Shown here piece after piece: positions 49,381-63,546 of a DNA stretch of 64,000 nucleotides. The notes below the pieces were generated by a model. The model saw nothing but the letters and a program-made list of their open reading frames with translations, had not been told where the DNA came from and made no database searches. The position numbers and the translations under genes are program-made. The number at the start of each line of letters is the position of its first letter. Position 1 is the first letter of the stretch. The stretch is taken from the NCBI GenBank assembly GCA_905182995.1, contig CAJJDP010000032.1:67135-131134 (forward strand), read 5' to 3'. Origin of the DNA: Paramecium octaurelia (taxonomy: Eukaryota > Ciliophora > Oligohymenophorea > Peniculida > Parameciidae).

Positions 49381-49507
49381 TTTATTTTTAATACTTCAAT
49401 CAAGTTTATTTACATTCATTATTAGTATTGTTAAAAGATCTTGAACAATTAATCTTTCCTTTGTTATTTCTTACAATTCTATAATCCTTAAGCATTAAAA
49501 AGACCCA

Positions 49508-52152
49508 TCAACATTTTATAAGGAAATATTTTCTATTAATTTATAAATTAATTACTTAGTGATTATTCATGTATTCAATTATTGTTTCTGCTTAAGTTTA
49601 ATTAAGCACTTTAATATAGGATTCATACAAACTATTTTCAACATTAAAAGTTTTCGATACTTTATAATAATCATTTAACATTATATCTCGACCAATATTA
49701 TTCACCTTCTTAATTCTTGAATAAACTACAGCAAACAGATAAATTAATTCATCATAATACATTCTTTAAACTTCTACTAATTATTGTTAAGACAATCCTT
49801 GTAATTTAATCTCATTAGTTGAAATTATTTTGTCAATTAATTGAATTCTCTATTGATCCTCTTTGTCATTCTATTTCAACTCATATTTGCATTAAACTAA
49901 TTGAGCGTAGGGTTCCAAATTGATACAATCTCTGATTACCAATTCTTATAATTAACCAATTATTGAGTTTAATTCTGAGTAAAAAGGTTTGAATTCTTAA
50001 AATACCTCCTTAATTGAGTCAAATTCATTTATGACAAAAATGATTGACTCAATATATACAACCCTATCCATTAGATCAAAGGTTTGACTCTTTTTGACTT
50101 TAAGATCTTCTGGAATTTGAATTTTTTTCAAATATCTAACCAAATCACCATATTTCTCTCTATACATGATGACTTGACTGTTGTGTTCAAATTATTAAGT
50201 ATATTGATCAGGTTCTTGCTTTTAATCATAATTAAAATTTAGAGTATCATCAAATATGTATCTTTTATGCTCATCCAATATTATTGGAATGGCTAACGTA
50301 TAGATATAATAATTAATTAAGAATATCAATTCTTCAACTAACTTTTCTTTATGCTATTAACAAAAGTGAATGTACAATAGTTATTATTGGATGATTACGT
50401 ATATTTAATTAATAGTCTAAGTAAGCAACAATGTTCTTTCTTTTCCCTAATAGATTAAGCTGGAATTATTGGTTTATTTTTTGAAAGAAACAGTTGAACC
50501 CATAATTAAATCAATAATTTTCTTATATTCAATTGATTTAAAAATATTTAATGTATCTGGAAATGGATCCTTATAGTCAAATAAATGGAATTTTGATTAT
50601 TTATTAGCAATTTGTAGAACAATTTAAGTTTAATTTAGTGTTATTTTCATACATTTCTTGCAATCTTCATTTACCAATGCTTCTTTGATCTGCTTATCAT
50701 TTCCTCTTGATTCCAAATAATTTCTAAATTTATCCTCTATAAATGTTTTGTATTTTTAAAGATCTTAGCCTCCAAATACTTCACATTTTGAAATTAATAT
50801 CGTTAGCATACCAAAAAAACAAATCATATCTTCTTTGTTCATTCTTGGCCAACTTGTTGTTTAATTGATAAAATCACATATTCTATCGAAAACCTTTTCG
50901 TATATTTATTTTCTTAGTTCAATAATTGAGGTGTTTTGAGAGTAATCTAAATGGAATCTTATGATCAAATGGAAATTCATAAAGAAATGAATTGTTTGGC
51001 AACATAATTCTCTATAAAATTCAGTAAGTTAATCCTTCGAAATTTAATTTAAAGAATCTGTTAAATTATCGAAATAAAAGTCAATTGATAAAATTTGACT
51101 AATTTGATCAAAGACAGTTTATAATTTAGCTTCGAATGCTCTCATAATTAGGAGATGAACTATTGTTTCATAAGGTTAAACAATATTGTTTTTCTTATTT
51201 TATTTAATAGATATACTTCCATGTAAAGATAAGACTCGTAATGAATTTTGTAAATCTTTTCATCATAATTGATAAACTAATCAATTATTCCTTTACAAGT
51301 TAATTATCTTACGTATTCAATCCTATCTTCTTTATAATTTTTGGGTATCAATTCCAGACCTTCAATTATGTCAATATTCTATATAATAGATAAAGAGTAC
51401 CATGATTGTAGGCAGGTAGATTGAAGCATCTACATATCCATTCTACATACTCAATACAAACCTTTCATAGGGTAAAGAATAACAATCTTTGATTTTTTTT
51501 AATGTTTCAATCAATTGCTATAATAATATTATTTAATTACTTAGATGTTTAAGATTGATTGTCTTTTCTCTAAAATCTATTTACTTTGCTTTAAAACCAT
51601 TTATTATGTTTTTTACATCTTTTCTCTGCTACTTCTAACTTTGATGAGCAGCTCCTAACTAATATTTCCAATTTAGTCAATATGAGTAAGTGCTTAGAGA
51701 TAACTAGAGTAATTGGTGAATACATTTTTGGATAGTTTTGTTTGTATCACATTCAAGTAATGATCATATTTCTCAATCTTCCTTTAGATGCTTACCATTT
51801 AAGAATTCGCATCTCCTTAAAATATATTGCTATATTCAATTTTCTCAATCTAATTTTGGATGTCCTAATCTTCTTCAACATTCTTATATATATTGTTTAG
51901 AGCATCATGATTAATATCTACATCTCCATAAAGTTCAATTAATCTCTATACATTCTTCCTAAGAATTTCTTCTGTATTGCTTTCATGAGTTCGAGTGTTG
52001 TGCTATTTTTATATTTCTAAAATTGAGGTAAACATTCGAAATTTGTCCTCATCATTCTTGTATTGTTGCAAAATTCTATTCACATCACCAATGTTTAATG
52101 GAGGGACGTCTTTATACTTTTTTTTTATATAGTCTTTTTTTTTATTAAACAT
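49508..52152 (-). CDS. large helical protein resembling VPS50/VPS54 (EARP/GARP tether)
   Basis: Roughly 860 aa, helical throughout, with a few short introns. The N-terminal ~230 residues match the heptad-rich vesicle-tether layout: DYIKKKYKDVPPLNIGDV, FTNYSSYLQALTHIDQIG and ELLIKVRSSREKMQKTQQ. The C-terminus, LYESYIKVLNQTQAETIIEY, resembles the last domain of syndetin/VPS50. EARP/GARP complexes tether endosome-derived vesicles. The match is by pattern only and other CATCHR tethers (exocyst, COG) are not excluded. Confidence 0.5.
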
Positions 52153-52632
52153 ATAAAAATTATAATCAAATTCTGGAATTTATACTTATACTAATTTGCA
52201 ATATATTCTTCTATCTCTAACATCTTGAAAGCTAAATATAAGATGTATTATTTTAATGTAAATTCTATACCTGAAGACATGTAAGAGTTTCAACAGTTTT
52301 ATATAAAATCAGCTCAATATTGTCTAAGATTAAAAGTCGAAAAATGTCTGAAAGTTTGATTCATCAAATTGATTCAGTTAATGGGTTAAATATATTATTT
52401 ATGTTTAAAATATGAAGATGTTTCTTTGGATTTGTGTTTTAAGAATGAAAGTACTGGACAAAGCAAAGATTTTGAAATCAGCATATAAACAATATCTCCT
52501 ATTGGTTCTTTAGAGATTTAAATGCAATTTTTTGCTTCTTGAGAAAAAGTAGTTAAGAAAATTGGAACCAAATTCCTGGAAAATAATCCTATCAGAAAGT
52601 AATTATTTTCTTGATATCTAGGGTTCAGATTT
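52153..52632. other. intergenic, AT-rich
   Basis: No gene or structured element recognised. It separates two minus-strand genes. Confidence 0.45.
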
Positions 52633-53323
52633 TCAAGTCCATAAAATTATAAATCCAATAACGATAAATATTAGATTAAAATAATAAAATTTTAAGGCAT
52701 TGTATTTTAAACATAAATTTTGAAAAGGAATTTTATATTTTAATTTGTTTTCAATGCCATTATAAATAAACAAGCGATTATATTTTTCAGTAATATTCCT
52801 AGCATCTCCTTTCCTAAGATTATTAATAATTGTTACTAATTATTCTATTTAATCCTATTATCCTTTGATGAATTTTAAGGTTTTTAATTAGGATTATTTT
52901 CTTTAATCACGTTCTTCTCTGATTTACAGAAACAATTTTGTTACTTTTTCATCAATACAACATATTGTCATCATTTCATTAATTATTTCTTCTACTTTAA
53001 TCTGAAATGAGAAATCAATCTGTCCTCTAGTTTTTCTGAGTATATTGATCGATTTTTCTATCTTGCCAACTGCATCCCATCTTTTTAATTCTGGCTTAGA
53101 ATCTGCTTCACTAAAATTGAATGTCCTTGCTCTCTCTGTTTTAACGATTGGAGTTTTTATATGGATACTACTGGATTGTTTGGCTAATAAGATATTTGAA
53201 ACATTGAATACTTTTGATTAGTTGTGAAGAGTGTGGAGAACCCGTTTTGGGAGCAAATAAAGAGGGTTTAGAAGATTTTTGAGTTTAAAGAGTTGGTTTA
53301 CTGAAAGCTTTTGGAGTACTCAT
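52633..53323 (-). CDS. coiled-coil protein with basic Ser-rich N-terminus
   Basis: About 220 aa with one 28-nt intron (GTA...TAG). The N-terminus MSTPKAFSKPTLQTQKSSKP is basic with SP/TP sites. Residues 60-170 are helical (KRWDAVGKIEKSINILRK, VEEIINEMMTICCIDEK). The end is hydrophobic (NLIFIVIGFIILW), either a membrane tail or read-through into non-coding DNA because an intron or earlier end was missed. No family found. Confidence 0.55.
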
Positions 53324-53506
53324 AATTATTGTAATAAATTTACTAATTATATTATATATTAATGATTAGTCGATCAAATATGTTTAAATTATTAAGAGTC
53401 TTAGAAGTAGTCCATTTGTATTTTTAAATGTTAAAAGAATAGGTAAACATTACAAAAATATGTCGAGAATATAATAAAAACATATAAATATAATTAATTT
53501 TTGAAT

Positions 53507-54929
53507 ATGAATTTCATTACGCGATTCTGGGCAACAATAGGTGCAGATACGAATTTTGAAAGTGTATTAATTATTGATTGAAACAATTAGGCGAGATTAG
53601 CAGCCACATATGGAAATGAATACCCTCCAGAGGAGAGAGATATCAAAATTATATTGAATGCACTCTCTGGCTTTGATAAAGAGACAGATAGAAGAATCGC
53701 TTTTGGTTCAATTGTGTGGAAATTAAAATAAATTCATAGGAATGATGATGATTGGATTATCATAATCAAAAATTTGATCATTATAGATAGGTATTTAGGT
53801 CACAAAAATTGATGAGGTGTGTGAATGATGGTATTCTATTAAAAGAATTTTGTGAGTTGGATTTACCTAACATAGAGAATTGGGTTGAAAAAAATAGTAA
53901 CAATAATAAACTGCTAATTCATGAGTTAATATCCAAATATTACAATTATATCAAATTCAAATCGTAGTAGTTAAGAACTTCATTCTCTTTGACATTGTAC
54001 AAAAAAGAAAAGTTTTTGCATTTCAGTCAGCTTTCTGTTGGGTAAACTTAAAATGAAATCAATTTAATTTTGCAATTTGTTGATAAAGCTTTTGAAGTCA
54101 TAGAGACTAAACAAAATGGCCATTTAAAATATAAGCTTTGTTAATATGTCTTTCTAATGATCCTTAATGATCTATTTAAATATTATAGTTGCTCACTTGT
54201 AGCATTTAATGTTTTGATCAAAAAGATTGAGTAATTATAATTGGAGGATCTTCTTTAAATGGCTGAAATCACAAGACTACTATACAAATTTTGCAACTAA
54301 CTCGACACATTCATTAATTAAAATAAATTCATTGCAGGATTTGAATATTTTGATGTAGAATATAAAGTATTTTGTAAAATATGCTAAGATAACACCTGAT
54401 TTAGTTGAGTTGATTGTCTAATATATGAATCTATATGAGCAAGCCTAAAAAGGAACATCTAGCTAGCCCAAAGAAATTCATTTTAATACATAAAAATCCA
54501 TATAGGTTCTAGCAAAGATAAGTATTTATTTACTCATTCCTTAGTTTCACAAAGTCCTTATAAGTTATAAAGTTAAGAATCTTTTATGGGTCAAGGCAAT
54601 GTATAGTAGTAATACAGCAAATCGGTAATGTATTGTAATCAATTCAAACATAAATTTGATGAAATTGCATTTCAAGAATTTCAAAATAATTTTTCTTCAA
54701 AGTATGAACTTGTAATGATATTGACACTAGTTATATAACAATACCAGATTATTATAAATAGAATAAGGCGATTCTAGAATTCAAGGAGGAAGATGAGGAG
54801 CTAGACATTCTAGCGAAAATCGAAGAGTATAAAATGAAAATTCAATGTGATCAATAAATACATTTACTCTATCCAGAAGCTTTCAATGAAAAAAAGTTCT
54901 TAAATTTTGAAAATATTTATTATTAATGA
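53507..54929 (+). CDS. ANTH-domain protein (AP180/CALM-like endocytic adaptor)
   Basis: About 430 aa with several introns, including 53791-53816 (GTA...GAG) and one of 27 nt near 53550. The ANTH domain starts RLAATYGNEYPPEERDIK and continues with NALSGFDKETDRRIAFG, VWKLKQIHRNDDDWIIIIK and NLIIIDR, then KLLIHELISKYYNYIKF. This helical solenoid binds PtdIns(4,5)P2 and clathrin coats or SNAREs. The C-terminus is short, Gln-rich and then acidic (EEDEELDILAKIEEYKMK). No DLL/NPF adaptor motifs are obvious. Intron structure between 54520 and 54780 is not fully resolved. Confidence 0.65.
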
Positions 54930-55424
54930 TGACATAAAATAATAAAAATTAAATGCTTAATCTTTTTGTAATTAATAATTCATCTTAAAAAATTATTTAC
55001 TGATTACCTTTTATTGAATGCATATATTGTTATCCTTCGTTTTTTCATTTACCAGGTTAATCTAGATAATTGGCCAAGATTGTTTTAGTAAACAAAAGAA
55101 GATTTTTACATCAAATTTCAACCAAAATATTATATAACTTTTAGGTTAATTCTTATTTTCTTTATTTGAGTTTATTTATTTTACGAAACAAGTCTATTAA
55201 ACAATTGGAGCTTAAAGAAAAAATATTAGTACTAATTTTTAATCTAAGCAAATCCTCACTCATCTTTTACAACTTATTCATTAGAATTTCCCTTTAATAA
55301 GCTTACAGACTAAATCAATATTAATTTAAACAAGAGAGAAAGAATAAATAAATCCTTATACCTAAATTTGATATAAATGTAAATAATTAAAGAAATAAAT
55401 ATACAGAGGATACGCAATTCAAAT
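54930..55424. other. intergenic between convergent genes
   Basis: AT-rich, no reading frame of interest. Confidence 0.45.
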
Positions 55425-56158
55425 TCATTTATTACCGAATCTAAATGATGGTAACGATGCTCCTTGAACTTAGTCAACTTTTGTTAGTTTTTTCAAATTT
55501 TAATTAAGACTTAATTTGGAATAATCTAATTTAATTTTTTATGTTTAAGGAGAAACAGATTAGCGTGTTATATCTTCTTCAATAAAATCTTTTGAACTCT
55601 TTCCTAAGTTTTCTTCTGGTTCTGCAAATGAAGATTTCTTTGATTATTCAAATTATAGTCTCTATATTTTACTTTTCAATTCTAATTCTTATTCCTTAAG
55701 AAGCTATATCTATTTTTGAGCTTACTCCATGTAAATGATTTTCTCTTCCTTGCTTTTCACAAGTGCTAAAGATAATTCATTGATTTTTATTTCTAATTAT
55801 CTAATTTCAGGATTAAATTCCTGCTTATTGTTGACTTATGGTTATTTTTCATGTTATTATTATAAAGCAATAATTTTTTCATTTGAAGACTCGATTTACT
55901 TCTTCAATGCCTCTAATTGTTACTTATCTAACTAAACTATATTAATATTTACACCTTCTATTATTCTTATCTGGCATCTTCAATTATAAACACTGCATTG
56001 ATAATATCATTGGGATCAGAATCAGACCCTAATTAAAGAATTTCTTCGTATTCGTCATCAAGAGTTTTTGAGATCTTCACCCAATATTGGAGCAATTATT
56101 ATTTAATCAATGAATTTTCATGTTAATAGTCTTTTTGAGTTTGCGATTTTTCAGACAT
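55425..56158 (-). CDS. coiled-coil protein with acidic N-terminus
   Basis: About 236 aa with one 23-nt intron that starts GTG and ends TAG. The N-terminus MSEKSQTQKDYQHEN leads to an acidic stretch (DDEYEEILQLGSDSD), then two heptad blocks (QLEALKKQIESSNEKI, IRQLEIKINELSLALVK). The tail is Ser/Gln-rich. No domain recognised. Confidence 0.65.
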
Positions 56159-56733
56159 TTTTTTAAAATAAATTTGAAACAAAAAATAATTATTGAATAA
56201 CACTCAAAATATTTAATAAGGCTTTTTCAAATTTGAATTTCAAAACCTAACAATATATTCAATTGTTTTATCAAAAATATAACTACTATTTTAATCATAT
56301 TTAAAGTTTAATTGAAGCTCAAAATTATTGCTTAGTAAATATTCAATTTATAAATTTAGCTTAAGAAGGATTATATTATTTATGAATTGGTAGATTAAGG
56401 AGGTATTAATTAAATGCATACTTAATTATTTTTTATTTATTTGCTTCCCTTATAGATTGATTTATAATAATTAGTTAAATAATTATTAGAGAAGAGAAAA
56501 TAATTTTTTAATTATCATTTTTTATATTTAGGATTTATTTATTACATATTTAAATGATTCTCAATGAGGAATCTGGTTTTATTTAAATTAGGATAAAACT
56601 ATTAAAAACTACCATTTTTCTTTATAATAAAATAGTTTAGTATTTTTTGAGTTTCGTAATATATGAAGTTGTTCAGATTTTTAAAGTAGATAGTGAATTT
56701 TTCATTAATTAAAGTTAAATTTCATTTATATAA
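56159..56733. other. intergenic, AT-rich
   Basis: About 80% AT with long A/T runs, and nothing else recognised. Confidence 0.5.
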
Positions 56734-57967
56734 TCATTTTTAGAATTAATCAATTAATTGTAAGCAGTTGGCTGAGCTACTTTGAAATTCCTCAATAGCA
56801 GCATCTATTCCATCCTCCTCCTCATTTGGTGTACAAATTTGATTAGTGAGGGACTTCAAAAACTATTCGCATTAAAGTAATTGTTCCTTAATCATAGAAT
56901 TTTGAGACTAACACTGTTTATACTTCTTAAATTCTTCAAGTATTAGTATCTATTGATTTGAAAGTTCCTATTTGATAATAATTGAGTATTACTTGCTTTA
57001 ATATTGATATGTTCTAATCTTAGTTAGTATCTTTCTGTGAATCTATTTTTTCGACTTTCTGAAGATCTTTACTTTACAACTTTTCCTATAATTCTTCAAT
57101 AGTCAGTTGCAACTATTAATTGTCAACTTATAGTTATTTAATTTAATTTTGTAAATCAGAATAGTCTTATTGGCTTTTAGCTTAAACTTATTTATAAGTA
57201 TGATCACTTTTTTTTCTATTTGCAATAGCATCTTATTCACTTATTTTACATTTGCTTTGTCTTAGATCATTAGTGGAAGATTTTGATGGTTTTTTATTGT
57301 CAATAGCAAATGGATTACATGAGAATGCAGGTTTGTTTGCCTTCTCTAATATTATTAGTTTGTCTTTTTATTTCTTCATTTCGACTTCATATTTTTAGTT
57401 TGACATCATAAGGGTTTTGATTTCTTAATCCTTTTCTTGATGTTATTATTCCAAATTAGAAATAATCTTATTCAATCGTTCATTTTCGTCAATCACATTA
57501 TATATTTATTACTCCATTTATTGTATTTCTAGTCTTGAATCTCCTGCTGCTGCTTTTTAATATTTTAATTTCCATATTTCTATTTCATTTTGTTGTGTAT
57601 CTATTAGTTCTTCTAATTTGCTAACTCTCTCTTTAATTATGTATAACTATTCCTACTATTATGCATTATTTTATATTTCATTTCTTGCTTTTTCTAATTC
57701 CTAATTTAGGTAGCAATTCTCATTCACCAATGACTGTATTTTACTCTCAATTGTATTTGAATTCTCTTTAAAATAAAATGTCTATTAAGTTTTGTTAGGA
57801 GTAAATGTGGACGATCCTCTAATTTATTAACCAATAATTGATTTCTAAGGAGTGCTTGGAGTATCCGAATATGGATTGCTATATCGTATTTGACCATTAA
57901 AAGGACTTATTTATTACAATGGTATTTGCAATTTTTGAATTTGAACGCTTGAATTGGTTCGAATCAT
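56734..57967 (-). CDS. long coiled-coil protein
   Basis: About 402 aa with one 25-nt GTA...TAG intron. The N-terminal 70 residues are Ser/Thr/Pro-rich (NPYSDTPSTPQKS, probable phosphosites). Residues 80-390 form a continuous coiled coil (ESKIQSLVNENCYLNQELEK, KERVSKLEELIDTQQ, IDENERLNKIISNLEQ), broken by a polar hinge near residue 215. This is typical of basal-body or cortical structural proteins, but no specific family is recognised. Confidence 0.75.
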
Positions 57968-58551
57968 AACGTTTTATTTTAAATTATAATAAAATAATTT
58001 GGAAAAGTAATCAAATAATCGAATTTCGAAGAATAATTATCCTACAAATTTAGAATCAAGTATGATACTACTTCTTAAACAGATATAATCTATAATAGTT
58101 CATTAAATCTCTTTAAAATAGTTGTAAATATTAGAGTTATCATTCTAAAAATATCACATTTCATTGATATCTATTTATTTTCATATTCTCTAAGGAAGCT
58201 TATATGAATTAAAAATTGAAATTCCTCTCATTCTAAAATGGTTTTTATTATTTAGGTTAAGCATGAGGATTTGACTGATTTTGACTCGAGCCAAGGATGG
58301 TAGATTAACTAGGACTCAATTAATATATTATAAAAATGGTTATTAAATATGAATAAATAGATTATCTTATTTTGATTTCTAGGGTTTCTGGTAGATCTTT
58401 GTTTTAATATAAATAAATTCTGATTTACTAGTGCATTTAATGAAGCGAGAAGGTTGTGATATTGAAAATTAATTACTTGATTTTATTAGAGATTTAGTTT
58501 GAATTAGAATAAAAAGTCAAGATGTTTGACATATTAAAATTTATTAATAAA
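57968..58551. other. divergent spacer with a possible small gene
   Basis: On the plus strand, an ORF at 58238-58375 (MVFIIQVKHEDLTDFDSS...) and, in another frame, a stretch near 58390-58495 (VHLMKREGCDIENQLLDF) both look coding. No acceptable intron joins them. It could be one small gene with an unresolved intron, 50 nt upstream of casein kinase 1. Confidence 0.3.
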
Positions 58552-60061
<1,510 letters not shown>

Positions 60062-60141
60062 TGTAAATATTGTAGTAAATTTTTTATCTAAAAAACTGTA
60101 TTTTTATTTAAAAGTTATTTTAATAAAAACATAATTGATAT

Positions 60142-62195
60142 TCAAATGTTTTATTAACTCTCACTATCAAAGTTATCTAAAATTTATTCCGAATTCATTC
60201 TTTATTATTTAGCTACTTAAAGTGTTCCATCATTTAGTATGTCTTCATCTTACTATTCGCCATCATTTCGATATAACTAGAATTACAAGAATTCTAATAT
60301 GTTTTCATCCATACAATCGACTAAATGCTTGTTGATGGGATCATGCATTTTGAATAATATTTCCTTATAAGCTTATTGGGCTTCGAGAGCCATTTAAAAA
60401 TTACTCTTAAGAGGTTTTAAAATAGAGAAATATTGATGTCCTTTAAGTTCTTTATCAGGATTCGAAGCAATAGTAGGTTTTGGAAGATAATCAAATAATT
60501 TTATTTGTTCTTTAGTTAATAAAATCATTTTCAATTTGTCGATCTCATGCAATTTCTTTATTATATATAAAATATCGAAAGATTTTTCCATTCTATTAAT
60601 TGAGAAATTCATTTATTTAACCTATTGATCATCTTAATACAGTTTCATAGAACTAAGTATGTATTTATAATATGGGATATTTAGTTTTTTAGAGACAGTC
60701 TAAAAGAACCCTTTGACTTACTGATTCAATTTGTCTATTGTTTTAACTTTAATATCCTCTTCTAAAGTGGCAGCATTTTATATTTTCATACATTGTTGAT
60801 TTAGTTCTTGTAATTTTTGCTAGACCTTATATGATGATTTTATTGAGGATCGAAAAGAATCTTATCTCTAGAATTTTGACTTTTTGAGAGGAGTATTTTA
60901 TTTAATAGGCGAGATTAATTTTCTATTTGTTTATTAGTTATCATTTAAAGTATTTCTTTGAATATTCTCTACATATATCTTGCTTGATTATTTGCTATTT
61001 ATAATGGGAGCATCTTGCTATTCAAGCAAATAATTATCTTAGTCATCATTAATAGTCTCCTCTTGTCCATCAAAGTTGAATAAGGAGTTAATAATTTACA
61101 GTTTGTATGATATTGTACTAAAAGGTACCTAAATTAGCATAGCTATTGTGAATAAGACATTCCATAATCCTCCTAATTCAGCTAACAGAGTTTAAATTCT
61201 TGAATACTGTCTATAGTTAACTTATTCTATTGTGTGCAATCTAATTGCAACATTTGCTAATAAGTCTTCCTCATTAAAATCAATCATCTCAGTGTGATGC
61301 ATATATTTGACTGTTGTATCTTAATGAAAATCTTAGAAGAAGTTGCCTGAATCTGTATAAGTCGTGACTGGCTATAGATAGATTGTAATTTCTTTGAAAA
61401 TTTTACTGGATATTGTAGTAAACAAGTCTTCACCTTTGGGGATGTAGGGATTCTAAGGAGTTTACAGATCTACATAGTAAGAAGAGAGTTGCAAAGATAA
61501 ATAATTATGAGTCAACTTTTTCATTATTTCCTCTCTGCTCTTGCATTTAGGAACATCTAAGATATTGATGACTATACTTTTCTTTTTGTTCTCTTCAGTA
61601 CACATTTTAAATTTTAACAATATGTATTGATAATTCTCAGCATCAAAAGTACCTTGCATATTAATCTTATCGATTTTATTCCAATCTATGCAATAATTTG
61701 TAGAAAGATCAAAATGTGAAAAATATTCAGCTAATGAATCTTATTTTATTATATCTTTCGAACACTAGACAAGAGGTAAGTCAGCATAATTGTATTGAGT
61801 TTGCTAAGTACCATTAATTCTAAAATGAGAATGATTTCATACATTTCTACAGATTTGCTCACAAGCAGAGGTTCGACAAAATATATCGATTCATCTATAT
61901 AAGTGGCAAAGGAAGAATCTTAAAAGCCAAACTGCAAAGTAAAATTTTCGGGTCTCAACTCATACAAATTTGGTTCTGCATGATATACTTCTGTTGTTAA
62001 TGTGACAGGTTTTGAACGATCCGCATACACAACTATGCTATTCACAAAAAAAATAGACATCACAACCAGAACAATCATCGAGAGTGCAGCGCCTATATGT
62101 GTCTTATGACCTTCCTCTTTTTTAATTAGCAGTTGAACAGGTTTAGTGAATAAATCGATTTGTTTAAAATAATGAGAGAAGGTTTTAGCATTCAT
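60142..62195 (-). CDS. ciliate-specific two-TM transmembrane protein
   Basis: Roughly 650 aa. MNAKTFSHYFKQIDLFTKPV leads to a first transmembrane helix (AALSMIVLVVMSIFFVNSIVV). A Tyr/Asn-rich extracellular loop of ~320 residues follows (YHAEPNLYELRPENFTLQFG). A second helix reads LWNVLFTIAMLIQVPFS, and the cytosolic tail is ~300 residues long (IDKLNQQVKGFFQTVSK, YLPKPTIASNPDKELKGHQ). The layout, with a short N-terminal 'xxDLFxKPV' segment, TM, loop and TM, is one I associate with large families of ciliate membrane proteins. Function is unknown. The exact intron pattern in the loop was not resolved. Confidence 0.72.
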
Positions 62196-62645
62196 TAAAC
62201 TTTGTATTTTATAATTTAATATCTTCAAATAAAATTTTCATATCGATATTTCTCTCATTTCTCATTTGATAATTAAAGTGTTTGATTTATTGATTTATCA
62301 AAATCCTAGAAAAAGATTCAATTACACATGTTTTATTACAAATATTATTATCAAACATCCAAGTCTCTCTCTTATTAAATATTGTTGGATTTGCTCTAAG
62401 ATTATACTATTTTTACTTAAAACTACACAAAAGTAAATTCAATTAAATTACAAAGAAATTATACAAATATTTTAGAAAATGTTGAATTCATTACAGACAG
62501 AAGAATCATTTTAGAAAGAATAAGATAAGCTTTGGAACATATGGTTTCAGTTTCATCAATGATGGTACCTGGAAGGATCAACTGTTGCTTGTTTTAATTA
62601 AATTAAACACTCATGTAATAAGATGTATAAAACTGATTTTATATA
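62196..62645. other. spacer, open in one plus-strand frame
   Basis: A plus-strand frame is open for about 138 codons (containing ERIRQALEHMVSVSS) but has no start codon and no upstream exon; another frame resembles FGTYGFSFINDGTWKD. Neither is accepted as a gene. Confidence 0.3.
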
Positions 62646-63379
62646 TCATTGTTTGAATTGCTAAAGGGTTTTGATAAAATTAATATCAAAAATAGGCATT
62701 TATTTTGGAGATTCTGAATTTAAGCGAATTTTTATTATATTGTCAATATTATTTTTAGGTTTAAATTTTTCATCAATATCATTATTATTATTCTTATTGT
62801 TCTTTTTGGTGTTATAGATATTATTATTGTTCTAATGATTATTGCCTTCATTTTTATTTGTATTTAAATTTGGAAGTGATGAATTTTATTAGTATCGAGC
62901 TTCATTGGGACTAAAAGCACATTATCTATGCTAATCGATTATAAATTTATTTAGTCTATTTTTTGTTTATTTTGAGGCTGTATTTGAGAATAATTTTCCT
63001 TAATTTTACATAGGCTTAGGAAGGCTGGACAAAAAACCTACCATAGATTTTGAAGGCTCATCCTCCGTTGCTTTCTTTATCACCCATTTGTTTCCTTAAC
63101 ATGTAACTTCTACCTTGTAATGTTTATTTAGCAAAATATTAGCCCAATTTGATTTGTATGGATTAACTATCTATATTATTAAAACAATCTCATACTCTTA
63201 TCATTTTCAAGGCTTTTTTTGGGTTTATGATCTGAAATCTGATTAAAAGAACTTGATAATTCTTCTGAAAGTATTTTCTTTTGCACATCTTAATTTGTAA
63301 ACTCAAACAAACTTATAGGTTCACTTAATTCAGGAATAAAGCGCTGACATTAAGAAAAGACGCTTGACTATTGTTACAT
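62646..63379 (-). CDS. Asn/Gln-rich hypothetical protein
   Basis: About 234 aa with one 29-nt GTA...TAG intron. The first 60 residues (RFIPELSEPISLFEFTNQDV, SSSFNQISDHKPKKS) look disordered. A compact block follows (NPYKSNWANILLNKHYKVEV, GNKWVIKKATEDEPSK), then a poly-Asn/Lys tail (NNDIDEKFKPKNN). No domain recognised. The block WANILLNKHYKVEV may be a small beta-domain. Confidence 0.6.
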
Positions 63380-63546
63380 TATTTAATTTATGTTAATTTG
63401 TTTATATGGAAATATGTTTCTTTTATAAAAAACAGGGGCTAACATAGATTCATCAATCGAATTTTTGATTAGAATACTGTATTTTGAACAATAAGAGAGG
63501 AGACATTATATAAATAGAGAAACAACTCTTTTCTTTAATTCAAAAT

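Noticed and set aside
62490-62620. Calpain-like fragment FGTYGFSFINDGTWKD
   Set aside because: Too short, no flanking domain and competing open frames in the same DNA.
62479-62700. Plus-strand zinc-finger-like stretch (CFNQIKHSC...CLNC) resembling a UBR box
   Set aside because: It is interrupted by TGA and overlaps a well-supported minus-strand gene; probably chance.
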